Under the pieces are notes generated by a model. The model searched no databases. It worked only from the letters and a program-made list of their open reading frames with translations, and was not told the origin of the DNA. A DNA stretch of 64,000 nt from Cohnella phaseoli (GTDB lineage Bacteria > Bacillota > Bacilli > Paenibacillales > Paenibacillaceae). This document shows positions 43,247-53,094 of the stretch, piece after piece. The stretch lies in NCBI RefSeq assembly GCF_003386235.1, contig NZ_QRDZ01000011.1, positions 62,001-126,000 on the forward strand. Direction: 5' to 3'. The position numbers and the translations under genes were made by a program. The stretch's first letter is position 1, and every line of letters starts with the position of its first letter.

Positions 43247-46105
43247 TTACTGAAATTCAACGCAGATCGTCGCGGCCGAATAAGCCTCCACGTCGAACGA
43301 CACGGAACGGTCGTCTAAGCATACGGACTCCGCGGGCGAGATTCGGCGCTCGTTCGTATCCACGAAATACGCGGCGATAGGCTTAGCGAACAAGAGCAAC
43401 GAAGCGGTCGTCCGCCGTCCGTCCGTTTCGTACGCGCGCACGATCCAGCGCTTCCCTTCGCGGTCCTCCGGCATTTTCACCGCGGACACGGCTACCGTGC
43501 CTTCCGTCAGCTTGAGGAAGCCGGAGTCGAGCGCCAAGGCCCCCGGGTGCGGCGTTCCCGAAAACGCGCTAAACGGATGATTAAACCGGTATGCCTTCTC
43601 GATTCGTTCGCGAACTGAGGAAGTCGGATCGACGAGGTCGATCGCGAAGCTCATCCGATGATGGTTGCCGAGCTCCGGATACGGGTCCGGGTCGTACGAG
43701 CTGCGAATCAACGAAAGCGACAACGACCGATCGGTCCCGCGAAAGCCGTATTTGTTGTTCGTGACGAGCATCAGGGACGGCTTGCCCGGCTTGCCTGGTT
43801 TGCCCGAATCCCGGCGCAAGCCGATCGCCCAGCTGTTAGCCGGAACGTCCATGTCGAGCGGCTTGCGCTCCGTCGTTCCGAACGGCACATCGTACTGGTA
43901 GGAATCGCATTCGTAGCCCAGCGGCCAATGGAAATTGAGCTGGGGGATGCTGCTGTCCGCCGTGCCGATCTCGTGCCAATCGCACTCCGCCCGGAAATCG
44001 AGGCGAGAGCTGCCTCGGTCAAGCGAAACGGCGACCTTCAGCTTGGAGCGGCCGAATTCGAGCTCGTATTGCAATGTCTGCCGTACCGGCCCTTTCCCGC
44101 CCCATTTCAATTTGACGTTCTCGTGCACACTTGAGACATTCATATAACGGCCGACCCACCAGGAGCTCATCCCTTTGCCGGGATCTTCCTGAATCAGTCG
44201 GAACAGGCCCGCGGGGCGGGACGGGTCAACCAGCTGCTCTCCCGTCGTTTTGTCGATCATCGAGACGATCGTCGCGTTCACGGGGTGGAAAGTTACCCGG
44301 AGCCGCTCGTTCTCCAGCTCGAACGCCTCAACGCGGTCGACCCGCGGATCCGTCGGCAGAAACGGGGTCCAGGCCTCGTCTCCTTCGCTTACGGTATAGG
44401 TGCTATAGCCGCAAGCAGGCGCTTTGGCTTGGACGAGCAGCCGCATATAGCGATGTCCCCAATATTTGTTGAAGCCTTGATCGACGACTTGATGCGGCGT
44501 TTCGTTCCCTCCGCTGTCCCTGACGACCGGCGAACGACCCGGCTCGTTCCAGTCCCATAGCACAATCTCCGCCGTCTCTTCGCGATCGTGCGCGGAAGAG
44601 TTGAAGAAATGGACGATCCGCGTGCTGCCGCGGCCGCGCTCGACTTGCGTCGGCATGAATTCGGAGGCTCCGAAGCCGACTCCGGCTCCTTCCGATATCG
44701 TCCGCTTATCGTCTTCTACCCCTAATCCCGACGTATCGATCGAGGCGGCGATCGCTTCAAGCGCCAGCTTGCGGTTCGTGCCCGCGATCGCCATCGCGTT
44801 CTGGAACAGCCCGAGCGCATGCTCGCGGGTTTCCAGAACGCCGGAGCCCGGGAGGATGTCGTGAAACTGGTTGAACAGCACGTCTCTCCACGCCTCCTCA
44901 AACGAGGCTGACGGGTAATCGATTCCGGTCGCAACCGACGCAGCGGAGGCGAACGTCTCCGCTTCGTTGAGCGCGGCTTCCCCGGCGCGGTTGGCCGTCT
45001 TGATTCGGCTCTGGGACGTGTAGCAGCCGGTGAAGACGAAGTTTTGCTCCCCGGTGACGACCGGCAGCTTGTCGGCAATCGATTCGACCTGCTTAAAATA
45101 CTCGGCATAGGTGCCAAAGCGGATGCGCGGATAGATCGGCCAGTCGTTCATGTCCTTCAAGCGTTCCAAATCCCGCCGGGTCGGACCGCCTCCGTGATCA
45201 CCGACCCCGTACACGTTCAAATACGTTTTCAGGCCGGTGCGCCGGCTTATTTCCGGGACGTACGAACCAAGCGCCGCCTGCGCGTAATCGTTGTACCAGG
45301 TCGGCTCGCGGTAGGCGATGACCGACTTGCCCGACGGCGCCACCCAGCGGTATAACACTTGCTCGTCGTTGCCGCGGCAATGATAGTAATAGCCGACGCC
45401 TCCGTTCGCCAGAATTTCCGGTACGTGAACGCTGTGGCCGAAGGTGTCCGGCTCGAAATCGAGATTTAAGCCGTCAGGGTCTAGATCGAACAGCCGGGCC
45501 AGATAACGTTTTGTATATAGCAGATGGCGGGACAAGCTCTCGCCGCTGGGCATGTTTTTGTCCGCTTCCACCCAATGGGAAGCCGTCACCTCCCATCGCC
45601 CTTCCCGAACCCTTTCTTTAATTTCCGCGAGCATATCGGGAGCATGCTTCTCGACGATCCGGTAGATGGACGCCTGCGATTGCGAAAAAGTAAAGTCGGG
45701 GTACTCGTTCATCAAGTTCAGCATCGTTCTGAACGTATCGATCACGATCGACACCGTCTCGTCCCAGGACCACATCCAGTTCATATCGATATGGGCATGC
45801 GCCACGCACAGAATCTCGTAGCTTTTCGCTTCATGAGCCAGCGCGCCGAGCAATCCCTCAGCCTGCAAGGCCGCTTGCCGGGCAATGAAGCCTTCGTCCT
45901 CGATCCTTTCCTCCGCAAAGGTCAGCGCCCGTTCGATCAAGGCGGCGTGTCGGCCTCCTTGCACTTTCGAAAGCTCGTGGGCGAATACCAGTTGGGAGAT
46001 TAGCCGTTCTCCCCAGTACCCGCGATGGGAAGCGATTTTGTCGTCAAAATAATGCTTTGGCGCATGTCCGAGAAGTTTCCTGAGTCTTGAATCGATCGAT
46101 TTCAC
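43247..46105 (-). CDS. GH38 alpha-mannosidase
   Basis: Alpha-mannosidase, 952 aa, cytoplasmic (no signal peptide). The N-terminal catalytic domain has zinc motif AHAHIDMNWMWSWDET near residue 102, EPDTFGHS with the nucleophile Asp near 219, and FNQFHDILPGSG near 405. A central three-helix region and two C-terminal beta-sandwich domains follow, as usual for bacterial GH38. It cleaves mannose from imported mannosides or glycans. It is the last gene of a run with two sugar permeases 21 bp upstream, so it probably acts on what that transporter brings in. Confidence 0.95.
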   Translation of the reverse strand: MKSIDSRLRKLLGHAPKHYFDDKIASHRGYWGERLISQLVFAHELSKVQGGRHAALIERALTFAEERIEDEGFIARQAALQAEGLLGALAHEAKSYEILCVAHAHIDMNWMWSWDETVSIVIDTFRTMLNLMNEYPDFTFSQSQASIYRIVEKHAPDMLAEIKERVREGRWEVTASHWVEADKNMPSGESLSRHLLYTKRYLARLFDLDPDGLNLDFEPDTFGHSVHVPEILANGGVGYYYHCRGNDEQVLYRWVAPSGKSVIAYREPTWYNDYAQAALGSYVPEISRRTGLKTYLNVYGVGDHGGGPTRRDLERLKDMNDWPIYPRIRFGTYAEYFKQVESIADKLPVVTGEQNFVFTGCYTSQSRIKTANRAGEAALNEAETFASAASVATGIDYPSASFEEAWRDVLFNQFHDILPGSGVLETREHALGLFQNAMAIAGTNRKLALEAIAASIDTSGLGVEDDKRTISEGAGVGFGASEFMPTQVERGRGSTRIVHFFNSSAHDREETAEIVLWDWNEPGRSPVVRDSGGNETPHQVVDQGFNKYWGHRYMRLLVQAKAPACGYSTYTVSEGDEAWTPFLPTDPRVDRVEAFELENERLRVTFHPVNATIVSMIDKTTGEQLVDPSRPAGLFRLIQEDPGKGMSSWWVGRYMNVSSVHENVKLKWGGKGPVRQTLQYELEFGRSKLKVAVSLDRGSSRLDFRAECDWHEIGTADSSIPQLNFHWPLGYECDSYQYDVPFGTTERKPLDMDVPANSWAIGLRRDSGKPGKPGKPSLMLVTNNKYGFRGTDRSLSLSLIRSSYDPDPYPELGNHHRMSFAIDLVDPTSSVRERIEKAYRFNHPFSAFSGTPHPGALALDSGFLKLTEGTVAVSAVKMPEDREGKRWIVRAYETDGRRTTASLLLFAKPIAAYFVDTNERRISPAESVCLDDRSVSFDVEAYSAATICVEFQ

Positions 46106-46126
46106 GCATAATCCTCCAATCGCTGT

Positions 46127-47023
46127 TTACCCTTTTACGCCTACCATGGCGAAGCCTTGCACGAAGTATTTTTGCAGCCACAGATACACCAGAACGGGCG
46201 GAATCATCGCCACGGTCGAAAGCGCGAAGATCGCCGGATAATCCGGAGCCTGGCCGGTGGCGAATTGCCGGGACAGCAGCAAGGCGACGCCCGTGGCGAT
46301 CGTTTGTTTGTCCAAGCTGTGAATGGCCACGAGCGGCCACAGGTAATCGCTCCAGATCGCGACGAAGGCAATGATCGTGCCCGCGACCAGAATCGGGACC
46401 ACCATCGGCAGGTAGATCAGGAAAATTCTTCGGAATGTACCCGCTCCGTCTACTCTTGCCGCTTCTTCGTATTCGTATGGGAGCGAGTCCAGCATCTGTT
46501 TCATCAAGAAAAGACAATATAGCGTAATGTAGCCGAACAGTCCGCCCACCAGAAGCGCTCCCCAGCTGTCGATCATGCCGTGCCCGCCCAGTCCGTTCCA
46601 CCCGTTGCCTCCCGCGAGCGGCCATCGTGCGAACAGCAGATATGTCGGGATCAACGTCACCGTCGATGGAATCATCATCAACGTCAGCAGCAGGAGGAAT
46701 ACGGCGTTTCTCCCCTTAAACCGGAGCTTGGAAAAGACGTATCCGACGACCAGCGCAATCAAGGCGGTCATCGTCACGAACCAGACGCCGCGCAGCAACG
46801 TGTTGAAGAACATCCTGAAAATCTGCGGATCTCCCAACGCTTGGGCATACCGTTCAAAATGCCATTCCGTCGGAAGCGGGACGACCAGCGTCGCATAATA
46901 GTCCTGCTGCGTCCCGACGGAAGCAAGCAGTTGAAACAAAAACGGATAAAACATGATCAAACTTCCCGCGACGAGCACTCCATAGATCGCGAGTCTTTCC
47001 GGCCACGACCGTTGTCGCGCCAT
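46127..47023 (-). CDS. carbohydrate ABC transporter permease (MalG-like)
   Basis: CUT1 sugar permease, 298 aa with six spans. The EAA loop is YEYEEAARVDGAGTFRRIFLIYLPMVVPILV, and the C-terminus ends YFVQGFAMVGVKG, as in MalG relatives. ATG at 47023 is chosen because AAGGAGG lies 8 bp upstream; the GTG at 47044 precedes that site. It follows the MalF-like gene by 21 bp. No ATPase is encoded nearby, which is common since a shared MsmX-type ATPase usually serves CUT1 systems in Firmicutes. Confidence 0.93.
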   Translation of the reverse strand: MARQRSWPERLAIYGVLVAGSLIMFYPFLFQLLASVGTQQDYYATLVVPLPTEWHFERYAQALGDPQIFRMFFNTLLRGVWFVTMTALIALVVGYVFSKLRFKGRNAVFLLLLTLMMIPSTVTLIPTYLLFARWPLAGGNGWNGLGGHGMIDSWGALLVGGLFGYITLYCLFLMKQMLDSLPYEYEEAARVDGAGTFRRIFLIYLPMVVPILVAGTIIAFVAIWSDYLWPLVAIHSLDKQTIATGVALLLSRQFATGQAPDYPAIFALSTVAMIPPVLVYLWLQKYFVQGFAMVGVKG

Positions 47024-47044
47024 GGATACCGCCTCCTTTCCCAC

Positions 47045-47959
47045 TTAAACGATGCCGCGCTTGGAATTCCGATATTGCATGATCGTGAAAACCAAGGTCG
47101 CAAGCAGCACCATCACCGAAGACGCGCTGGCCATGCCGAAGCTGAACCCTTGGAACGCGTCCTGATAGATGCGGTATAAAATAATGTTCGTCTCGCCGTT
47201 CGGCCCGCCGCGCGAGATGAGCTGCACCGGCTCGAAAATCTGAAAGCTGCCGATGATGCCCGTCACGAGCACGAACATCGTGATCGGGCGCAAGGAAGGG
47301 ATCGTGACGTGCCACAGCGTTTTCGCTTTACTTGCCCCGTCTACGCGAGCGGCTTCGTACAAAGTCGTATCGATTCCTTGAAGTCCCGCCAAATAGATGA
47401 CGACCGTTCCCCCAACACCCTTCCAGACGGTCAGAAGAATGATCCAGAAGCTCATCCAGAGCGCGCTCGTCTGGAAGACGATCGGCTCCATGCCGAACCT
47501 TACCATCATCTGTTTCAGCAGACCGTCAACGGGATTCAGCACTGCGACCGCCATCTGCGAGATGACGGCGAACGGAACGAGCGCCGGCAAATACCAGATT
47601 GTACGGATCGCCGAGCTTCCGACCACCTTCTGGTTGAGAAGGACCGCGATCAGAAAGCCGAGCACAGTCGTAAAAAACAGGCAGATGAGGCCGTAAACTC
47701 CCGCCCTGGCCAGCGAGGCCAAGTAATCCCCCTGGTTAAAAAAAGTAACGTAGTTTTTGAGTCCTACCCAGATCGGCCCACCTTCCAGCCCGTTCCATTC
47801 CGCGAAAGACAAATAAACGACGAACAGGGCCGGAAAGACGGAAAAGATCGCGAAGCCGAGAAGGACCGGAAACAGGATCGAATAGCCGATAACGCCGTCC
47901 CGGTTGCGCCGCAACGACAAGCGAAACCGAGAGGTTGACCCTAAGCGGGGCTGATTCAT
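47045..47959 (-). CDS. carbohydrate ABC transporter permease (MalF-like)
   Basis: CUT1 sugar permease, 304 aa. The first span is GYSILFPVLLGFAIFSVFPALFVVYLSF. The EAA loop is LYEAARVDGASKAKTLWHVTIPSLRPITM. The partner is the MalG-like gene just downstream. The likely binding protein is the family 1 lipoprotein encoded at 53095-54444, separated by three enzyme genes on the same strand. Confidence 0.93.
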   Translation of the reverse strand: MNQPRLGSTSRFRLSLRRNRDGVIGYSILFPVLLGFAIFSVFPALFVVYLSFAEWNGLEGGPIWVGLKNYVTFFNQGDYLASLARAGVYGLICLFFTTVLGFLIAVLLNQKVVGSSAIRTIWYLPALVPFAVISQMAVAVLNPVDGLLKQMMVRFGMEPIVFQTSALWMSFWIILLTVWKGVGGTVVIYLAGLQGIDTTLYEAARVDGASKAKTLWHVTIPSLRPITMFVLVTGIIGSFQIFEPVQLISRGGPNGETNIILYRIYQDAFQGFSFGMASASSVMVLLATLVFTIMQYRNSKRGIV

Positions 47960-48017
47960 TGTGCTTGCCCTCCGATGGCTTTCAAAAAATGTCCCTCACG
48001 GGTTCTGTCGCTCTAAG

Positions 48018-48780
48018 TTACGAAGACAGAATAAGATGGTAGAGACTCGGTCCATTGCCGTTCTGCGGGCTGCCGTCCGAGAACTTGACGTACACCGTCT
48101 TCGTCGGATTGTTAACCAGCCAGCCGTCCAGAAGACTCGAATCGATCGTTCGGCCGAGCCCGCCGTTCGCGTGCGCCGCGCTGCCCCAGTTCGTTCCGTC
48201 CTTGGAGATTTCCACGACGTAATCCCCCGCGATGTCCATCGTCAACGTCGCGCTGGCGATAGAATCGGCCAGATCGAATTTGTAGACGAACGTCCGATTT
48301 CCGTCCGCGTAACGGTGATTCCCGTCGATCGAGCCCGTGTTTTGAACGAGAAACTGGTTATCCTCGAAGCTCGGCGTCAGCAGATCCGCCTGGGAGATTT
48401 CCGTCGATAGCGTCAGCCGGTACAGACTCGGTCCATTGCCGTCCTGCGGGCTGCCGTCCGAGAACTTGACGTACACCGTCTTCGTCGGATTGTTAAACAG
48501 CCAGCCGTCCAGAAGGCTCGAATCGATCGTTCGGCCGAGCCCGCCGTTCGCGTGCGCTGCGCTGCCCCAATTCGTTCCGTCCTTGGAAATTTCCACGACG
48601 TAATCGCCGCCGATGTCCATCGTAAGCGAGGCATGGTTCACGTCGTCGGCCAAGTCGAACTTATAAATCCAATTGGCGGTACCGTCCGCGAATCGGTGAC
48701 CGTTGTCCATCGAAGAGAAGTTATCCTCGTAAAAGTAGGTCCGTTCCTTGTTGGAGTCGTCCGCGTCGAAGCTGATCCCC
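48018..48780 (-). repeat. 381-bp tandem duplication inside the GxGYxYP gene
   Basis: The stretch around 48043-48250 recurs 381 bp away at 48424-48631 with only a few substitutions, mostly silent; the outer parts of each copy are more diverged. It encodes the two C-terminal modules. The high DNA identity indicates a recent duplication or ongoing gene conversion. Confidence 0.85.
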
Positions 48781-50420
48781 CGGATGTCGGTATTCAATTG
48801 GCGAAGGGTCGCGATTTGGTCCTGCGGCTTGAGAAATACGAACTTGCCGGGAAATTCCGCGTTCAGCCGGTCCACTTCCGCCTTCACGTTGTCGAAGAAC
48901 GCCGGATCTCCGTTCGCATCTACGCCGTAATAGGCGAGAATCGGATAAATATTGCGGAACACGGGCTGGTTGGCGTCGATCGAAACGTTGCTGAGCACGT
49001 TGTAGATCTCTCCGTAATTAAAAATCATATCTCCCTGGGGGACCGTATAGATGCCATGATAGGCGTGAACGCGCGAGGCGTCGTCACCCCTCAGGATGCC
49101 GGCGATGCCGGAGCCGACGAAGCTGTCCGCCATCTGCTTATGGCTTGGGCTGTTCTCGGGGCTGCGCCACAGGTTGACCGTGCGGATGCCCGCGTCGGAT
49201 AACCATTGCTTGTTTTTGGACAGCCAAGTTCCGTAACCCGTCGCGGAGTAGTCTTCCGTATAAATAAACTGGTAACCGGACGGACCTGCCACCAATTCGA
49301 TATTGTCGCCCGCCTGGGAATAGAGATAGTCCAATAGCGGCGATCCGGCTTCCTGCAAGGTCGGAGCGATCGTAATGCCGACAGGCACCTGCCCGACCGA
49401 CGAATTATTGAAGTGGTTGATTAACTGTTGGGTGTACTGCCAGTTATCTCCGTCGCTCGCCGTGATCGAGACGTACACTTTGCCGGGTTGAGCTTCTACG
49501 GCCTCGCCTTCCGGCTGTTCGTACGTTTGGTTGGGGAAGCTGGACCAGAAGCTGCCGTTGGAAAAATAATCGGATACGACGTACCCGACCCCATGAGGAT
49601 TGGTCGTCGCGTTCAGGTCGTCCGCGTCCGGGGAATAGCCCAGCACCGACGTTCCCGCCGCGTATCCGCCCGCTTGGATGATCTCGACGATCTTCGCTTT
49701 CTCTCCGGGAACGCGGGGGTCCAGATAGAAGACGAACGACTTGCTTGCCACCGCATAATCGAAAATCGTCCAAGGACGCCCGGTCCAATTGTCCAGTGGG
49801 CCGGCCGTTGTCCGAAGACCCGCCGAAAACACGATCTGCTTGTTCAAGGAAGGCATAAGATGCAGAAGCGCCCAGTCGTAAGCGTCGAGCTTGTCGGTCC
49901 AGTTCAAGCGGATATCTTCGACCGTCAGGCTTCCGAATTCCGACAGCAGAGCCGTTTTCAATCCGTCCGTCACCGACAGCCCGTTCTCCAGGGCCCCCTT
50001 CATCAGAGCCAGATTAAACGTCCAATCCTTATCGCCGTCCCAGACGATCAGCTTGCTTAACGTATGCCAATAATCCCTGTACATCGTTCGCAAGCCGGGA
50101 TTAGCGCCCGATAAGAGAGTGACCGCGGAATAGCTCTTGCCGCTTTCGTCCAGCCATTTTTGATCGAGATCCGTATCTCTTATTAATACATAGACTTGCG
50201 CGGAGGTCTGATTGACCAGCCCCTGAAGCGCGATGGCCGCAAGCTTCGCCTCCGCCGAATCGTTGCGCAGGTCGTACACGTACACGGAGCCGGCCGAAGC
50301 CATTTTTGGAAACGCGCCTCCGGCCGCGCTCGCGGTCGGTGCGGGCAATACTGCCGACAAAACCGTCAGGATGCCGGCCAATGCCAAGTACAAGAAAGCT
50401 TTTACTTTTCCCGTGATCAA
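48018..50420 (-). CDS. secreted GxGYxYP-domain protein (putative glycoside hydrolase) with duplicated C-terminal module
   Basis: Exported protein, 800 aa. A signal peptide of about 32 residues ends near ASA. Residues about 35-540 match the GxGYxYP family (putative glycan-active domain), with VYVSITASDGDNWQYTQQ and VAGPSGYQFIYTEDY. The C-terminal part consists of two nearly identical modules of 127 residues each (offset 381 bp in DNA). Each has DYVVEISKDGTNWGSAAHANGG and ends in a YVKFSDGSPQ segment, a beta-sandwich or carbohydrate-binding look. It is placed between sugar permeases and oxidoreductases, so action on extracellular glycan is inferred. A 48-bp inverted-repeat element lies 22 bp upstream of the start. 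Confidence 0.85.
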   Translation of the reverse strand: MITGKVKAFLYLALAGILTVLSAVLPAPTASAAGGAFPKMASAGSVYVYDLRNDSAEAKLAAIALQGLVNQTSAQVYVLIRDTDLDQKWLDESGKSYSAVTLLSGANPGLRTMYRDYWHTLSKLIVWDGDKDWTFNLALMKGALENGLSVTDGLKTALLSEFGSLTVEDIRLNWTDKLDAYDWALLHLMPSLNKQIVFSAGLRTTAGPLDNWTGRPWTIFDYAVASKSFVFYLDPRVPGEKAKIVEIIQAGGYAAGTSVLGYSPDADDLNATTNPHGVGYVVSDYFSNGSFWSSFPNQTYEQPEGEAVEAQPGKVYVSITASDGDNWQYTQQLINHFNNSSVGQVPVGITIAPTLQEAGSPLLDYLYSQAGDNIELVAGPSGYQFIYTEDYSATGYGTWLSKNKQWLSDAGIRTVNLWRSPENSPSHKQMADSFVGSGIAGILRGDDASRVHAYHGIYTVPQGDMIFNYGEIYNVLSNVSIDANQPVFRNIYPILAYYGVDANGDPAFFDNVKAEVDRLNAEFPGKFVFLKPQDQIATLRQLNTDIRGISFDADDSNKERTYFYEDNFSSMDNGHRFADGTANWIYKFDLADDVNHASLTMDIGGDYVVEISKDGTNWGSAAHANGGLGRTIDSSLLDGWLFNNPTKTVYVKFSDGSPQDGNGPSLYRLTLSTEISQADLLTPSFEDNQFLVQNTGSIDGNHRYADGNRTFVYKFDLADSIASATLTMDIAGDYVVEISKDGTNWGSAAHANGGLGRTIDSSLLDGWLVNNPTKTVYVKFSDGSPQNGNGPSLYHLILSS

Positions 50421-50442
50421 CTTGGATTTCCCCTCTCGTCCT

Positions 50443-50490
50443 AGGGCGTGTATGCAAATCTACTGTCCTCGGAGTATGCATACACGCCCT
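50443..50490. mobile_element. 48-bp MITE-like element, short copy
   Basis: The same AGGGCGTGTATGCA terminal repeats as at 42044-42118. Read on the minus strand its core is TACTCCGAGGACAGTAGATT, equal to the longer copy with 27 bp missing. It lies 22 bp upstream of the GxGYxYP gene, and the next gene upstream ends at 50504. Confidence 0.75.
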
Positions 50491-50503
50491 TGTAATCGAA
50501 TCG

Positions 50504-51517
50504 TTAAGGCGTAACGACGACTTTGACCGTCTCTCCCTTGTCTTCCTGGCAAAGCTTCATCGCCCTGCCGATCTCGTTCAGCGGCAGACGATGGGAGATG
50601 ATCGTATCCGCGGGAATCGCGCCGCTCTTGAGCATCTTGAGCACAATCGGATAATAAAGCGCCGGGCTGGCGAAGCTCGCCCGCAGCTGCAGCTTGCGGT
50701 AATGAAAATCGTTGGCGTCGAACCGGATCATGCCCGATCCCGTCCCGATTCCGATATAAGAGAGAATGCCTCCGTAAGCTAGCAGCGGGATCGCTTCCGG
50801 AATCGTCTGTACCGGCGCCGTCAGAAGCACGCGGTCGAAGCGTCCTCGCAGTTCCTCGTACTCCGTCCACGGACGGTCGGCGGCCAGCGTCTCCGCGCCT
50901 AGCTTCGCGGCCGCCTCCAATCTCGCCCGGTTGCCCGGGCGCCCGATGCAGACGACTTGGTCCGCGCCGCTTCGCAGCGCGATCGGGATCGCCATCAGGC
51001 CGATCGGTCCCGGACCGATGACGCACACCCGGTTGCCGTGTTCGATCTCCGCCGTTTTGACCATGTCGTACGCGACTCCGGCCGGCTCGGCCAGACATGC
51101 CGTCTCGGGCGTCATCCCCTCGTAGGGGACGATTCCGCAAACCGGAGCGAGCAAATAATCGCTGAAGCCCAAGGAGGGACCGGCATTCCAGAAATGCGGC
51201 GCTTTGTTGCACAAGTCCACTCTGCCGCTGCGACACAGCTCGCATTTCCCGCAATAGCTCGCCGATTCCAGCACGACCTTGTCCCCGATCTTCAAGCCGC
51301 CCGCATGCGTGCCCAGCTTTTCGATTACGCCGGCGATCTCGTGCCCGAACGGTTGCCAATCCTCCAGCTGACTTTCCGCGTTGCTCAGATCCGTACCGCA
51401 GATCCCGCAAGCCTCGACCCGGATCAGCGCATAACCGTCCGGAACGTCGTCGGGCAAGTCGACCTCCCGCAGCTCGCATTGCCAAGGCGATCTCAGATAG
51501 GCGCTTCTCGTCTTCAT
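50504..51517 (-). CDS. zinc-dependent alcohol/polyol dehydrogenase
   Basis: MDR-family dehydrogenase, 337 aa. Catalytic zinc ligands lie in EACGICGTDL and FGHEIAG. The structural zinc loop is YCGKCELCRSGRVDLC. The NAD-binding fold has VIGPGPIGLMA. It resembles sorbitol/threonine-type dehydrogenases; the substrate is probably a sugar or polyol from the neighbouring glycan pathway. ATG at 51517 is used because the upstream open frame has no conserved sequence and the ATG has AAGGGG upstream. The Gfo/Idh gene lies 23 bp upstream on the same strand, so the two are likely co-transcribed. Confidence 0.93.
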   Translation of the reverse strand: MKTRSAYLRSPWQCELREVDLPDDVPDGYALIRVEACGICGTDLSNAESQLEDWQPFGHEIAGVIEKLGTHAGGLKIGDKVVLESASYCGKCELCRSGRVDLCNKAPHFWNAGPSLGFSDYLLAPVCGIVPYEGMTPETACLAEPAGVAYDMVKTAEIEHGNRVCVIGPGPIGLMAIPIALRSGADQVVCIGRPGNRARLEAAAKLGAETLAADRPWTEYEELRGRFDRVLLTAPVQTIPEAIPLLAYGGILSYIGIGTGSGMIRFDANDFHYRKLQLRASFASPALYYPIVLKMLKSGAIPADTIISHRLPLNEIGRAMKLCQEDKGETVKVVVTP

Positions 51518-51540
51518 GGTTCGTTTCCCCTTCCTTCCCG

Positions 51541-52557
51541 TCAGATCTCGCTTCGACGCGCGGCCGCGAAAATGTCGTCTATAAGCGTATCCACGGCGCA
51601 AGCTTCTTCCGCCGTGGCGAGCGGGACGTCCTCTCCGGACAGCGCCGCGCGGATCAAGCGGTATTCCTCTTCGAAGTTATCGATCATTCCCGCGTTGAAG
51701 CTCTCTCTCGTCCGAAGCGCTTCGTCCCAGATTTCGGCAACCGGCGATTCGAATTGCGGGCGCTCCCACCAGGTCGTATGCAGTGTAGCCAACCCGGCGT
51801 CGCCGCGAAGCTCGAGAAGTTCGTCCCAGCCGTTCTCTCTTCGACCGACTCCGGACAGCGGTAGCCACCCGCATTCTACAGTCACGGTAGCGCCGTTCTC
51901 CATCTCGATCAACGCGTGGGTCATGGCGTCCACGTTCGGATAACAGCCGTCCCGGTATTGCATCCGCGCCGCCAGCACCCTCCTGACCGGTCCCGCGAAA
52001 TGAAGCAGCAGATCCAGCATATGACTGCCGGAATTGACGAATACGCCGTCCATCGTCGATTTCGGCGATTTCGCAAGCTGGTCGGCGATGATCGTCCAAC
52101 TGGCTTCGGGCATCGGATGGAAAACGCGCACCAACCCGCTTCGCATCGTCCCGATCCGCCGGGCATACTCCTTGAACTTGCGCGCCGTCGGATGTACCCG
52201 CTTCATGTAGCCGACGAAGAACGGGTTCCCGGACTTCCGAACCAGTTCCGCCAATTCCCGAGAGTTTTCCGCCGAACGGGTCATCGGCTTTTCGCAAAGC
52301 ACGGCGTGGCCTGCGTTAACGGCCGCCTTGGCTACTTCGAAGTGATAGGCGTTCGGAACGGCCACGGTCACCAGATCGGCTTGCTCCGACAGCAACAGGG
52401 TCGTATCCGCCGTCCAGCGGCAATCGTACTTTTCAGCGAAGCGTCTGGCCGCTTGCTCGTTGCCGTCCGCAACGACGCCCAGCTCGTAGCCCAAAGATTT
52501 GATAGACCGGGCGTGATAGTCGGCGATGTTCCCGGCGCCGATGAGATTTACTTTCAT
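51541..52557 (-). CDS. Gfo/Idh/MocA-family oxidoreductase
   Basis: NAD(P)-dependent sugar oxidoreductase, 338 aa. The N-terminal Rossmann motif is NLIGAGNIADYH. The family motif is CEKPMTRS, with Lys near residue 92. The substrate domain has VNSGSHMLDLLLHFAG. ATG at 52557 (9 bp from GGAGG) is preferred over ATG at 52563 (3 bp). Together with the alcohol dehydrogenase it probably oxidises or epimerises a sugar from the mannosidase locus. A 0.5-kb repeat element lies just upstream, separating it from the sugar-binding protein gene. Confidence 0.93.
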   Translation of the reverse strand: MKVNLIGAGNIADYHARSIKSLGYELGVVADGNEQAARRFAEKYDCRWTADTTLLLSEQADLVTVAVPNAYHFEVAKAAVNAGHAVLCEKPMTRSAENSRELAELVRKSGNPFFVGYMKRVHPTARKFKEYARRIGTMRSGLVRVFHPMPEASWTIIADQLAKSPKSTMDGVFVNSGSHMLDLLLHFAGPVRRVLAARMQYRDGCYPNVDAMTHALIEMENGATVTVECGWLPLSGVGRRENGWDELLELRGDAGLATLHTTWWERPQFESPVAEIWDEALRTRESFNAGMIDNFEEEYRLIRAALSGEDVPLATAEEACAVDTLIDDIFAAARRSEI

Positions 52558-52584
52558 GATCATGCTCCTCCCGATAGTTTTAGT

Positions 52585-53086
52585 AAGGGCTGTCTCATAT
52601 GTGATAAGAGCTACACGAAAAGATGATCGATAGACTATACGCTCCTGAAATTAAATGGGTAAACTCGTTATAATGGGATTTCAGGAGCGTATGAGGCAGT
52701 CTCCAGGCCAGGATGGACCTACAACACTTCCAGATAATTCTTAGAAGTTAACCGTATAATCGTTGAAGACGCTTTAGTGGCATACAATCCATGATCTTGG
52801 TTGATTTATACGGTTTTTCCTACAAACGTTCGTCGTTTGAGCCTGAGCAGAGCAGCTTTGTACGATTTTTCGAACAAACGTCCGCCGTTTAAGCCTGATC
52901 CGAGCAGCTTTGTACGGTTTTCCGACTAACTTCCCTGCGTAAACTCTTGTGTGCAAATTGATCCGCCGTAAAAGTTCAATTTGCAATAAATTAGAAACGT
53001 TGTGGGTCCGTGACTATGTCTCCAGGAGGTATATGCACTTTTTTTATCGTTAATCTTTTGTGACTTTACTTAGGAGACAGCCCCTT
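52585..53086. mobile_element. 502-bp repeat element A with terminal inverted repeats
   Basis: The ends are AAGGGCTGTCTC (52585-52596) and GAGACAGCCCCTT (53074-53086), imperfect inverted repeats of a type seen at ends of several IS families. Inside is a perfect 15-bp inverted repeat, ATACGCTCCTGAAAT (52637-52651) and its complement (52678-52692). Three copies of the TTTGTACGA-type palindromic motif start at 52805, 52857 and 52909, exactly 52 bp apart. There is no transposase or convincing reading frame. It fills the whole gap between the oxidoreductase and the binding-protein gene and shares most of its length with element B at 55955-56318. Confidence 0.8.
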
Positions 53087-53094
53087 TTCCGTCG

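Noticed and set aside
52774..52986. 70-residue frame inside element A
   Set aside because: It is not kept in element B and has no ribosome binding site; the repeated palindromes explain the DNA better.
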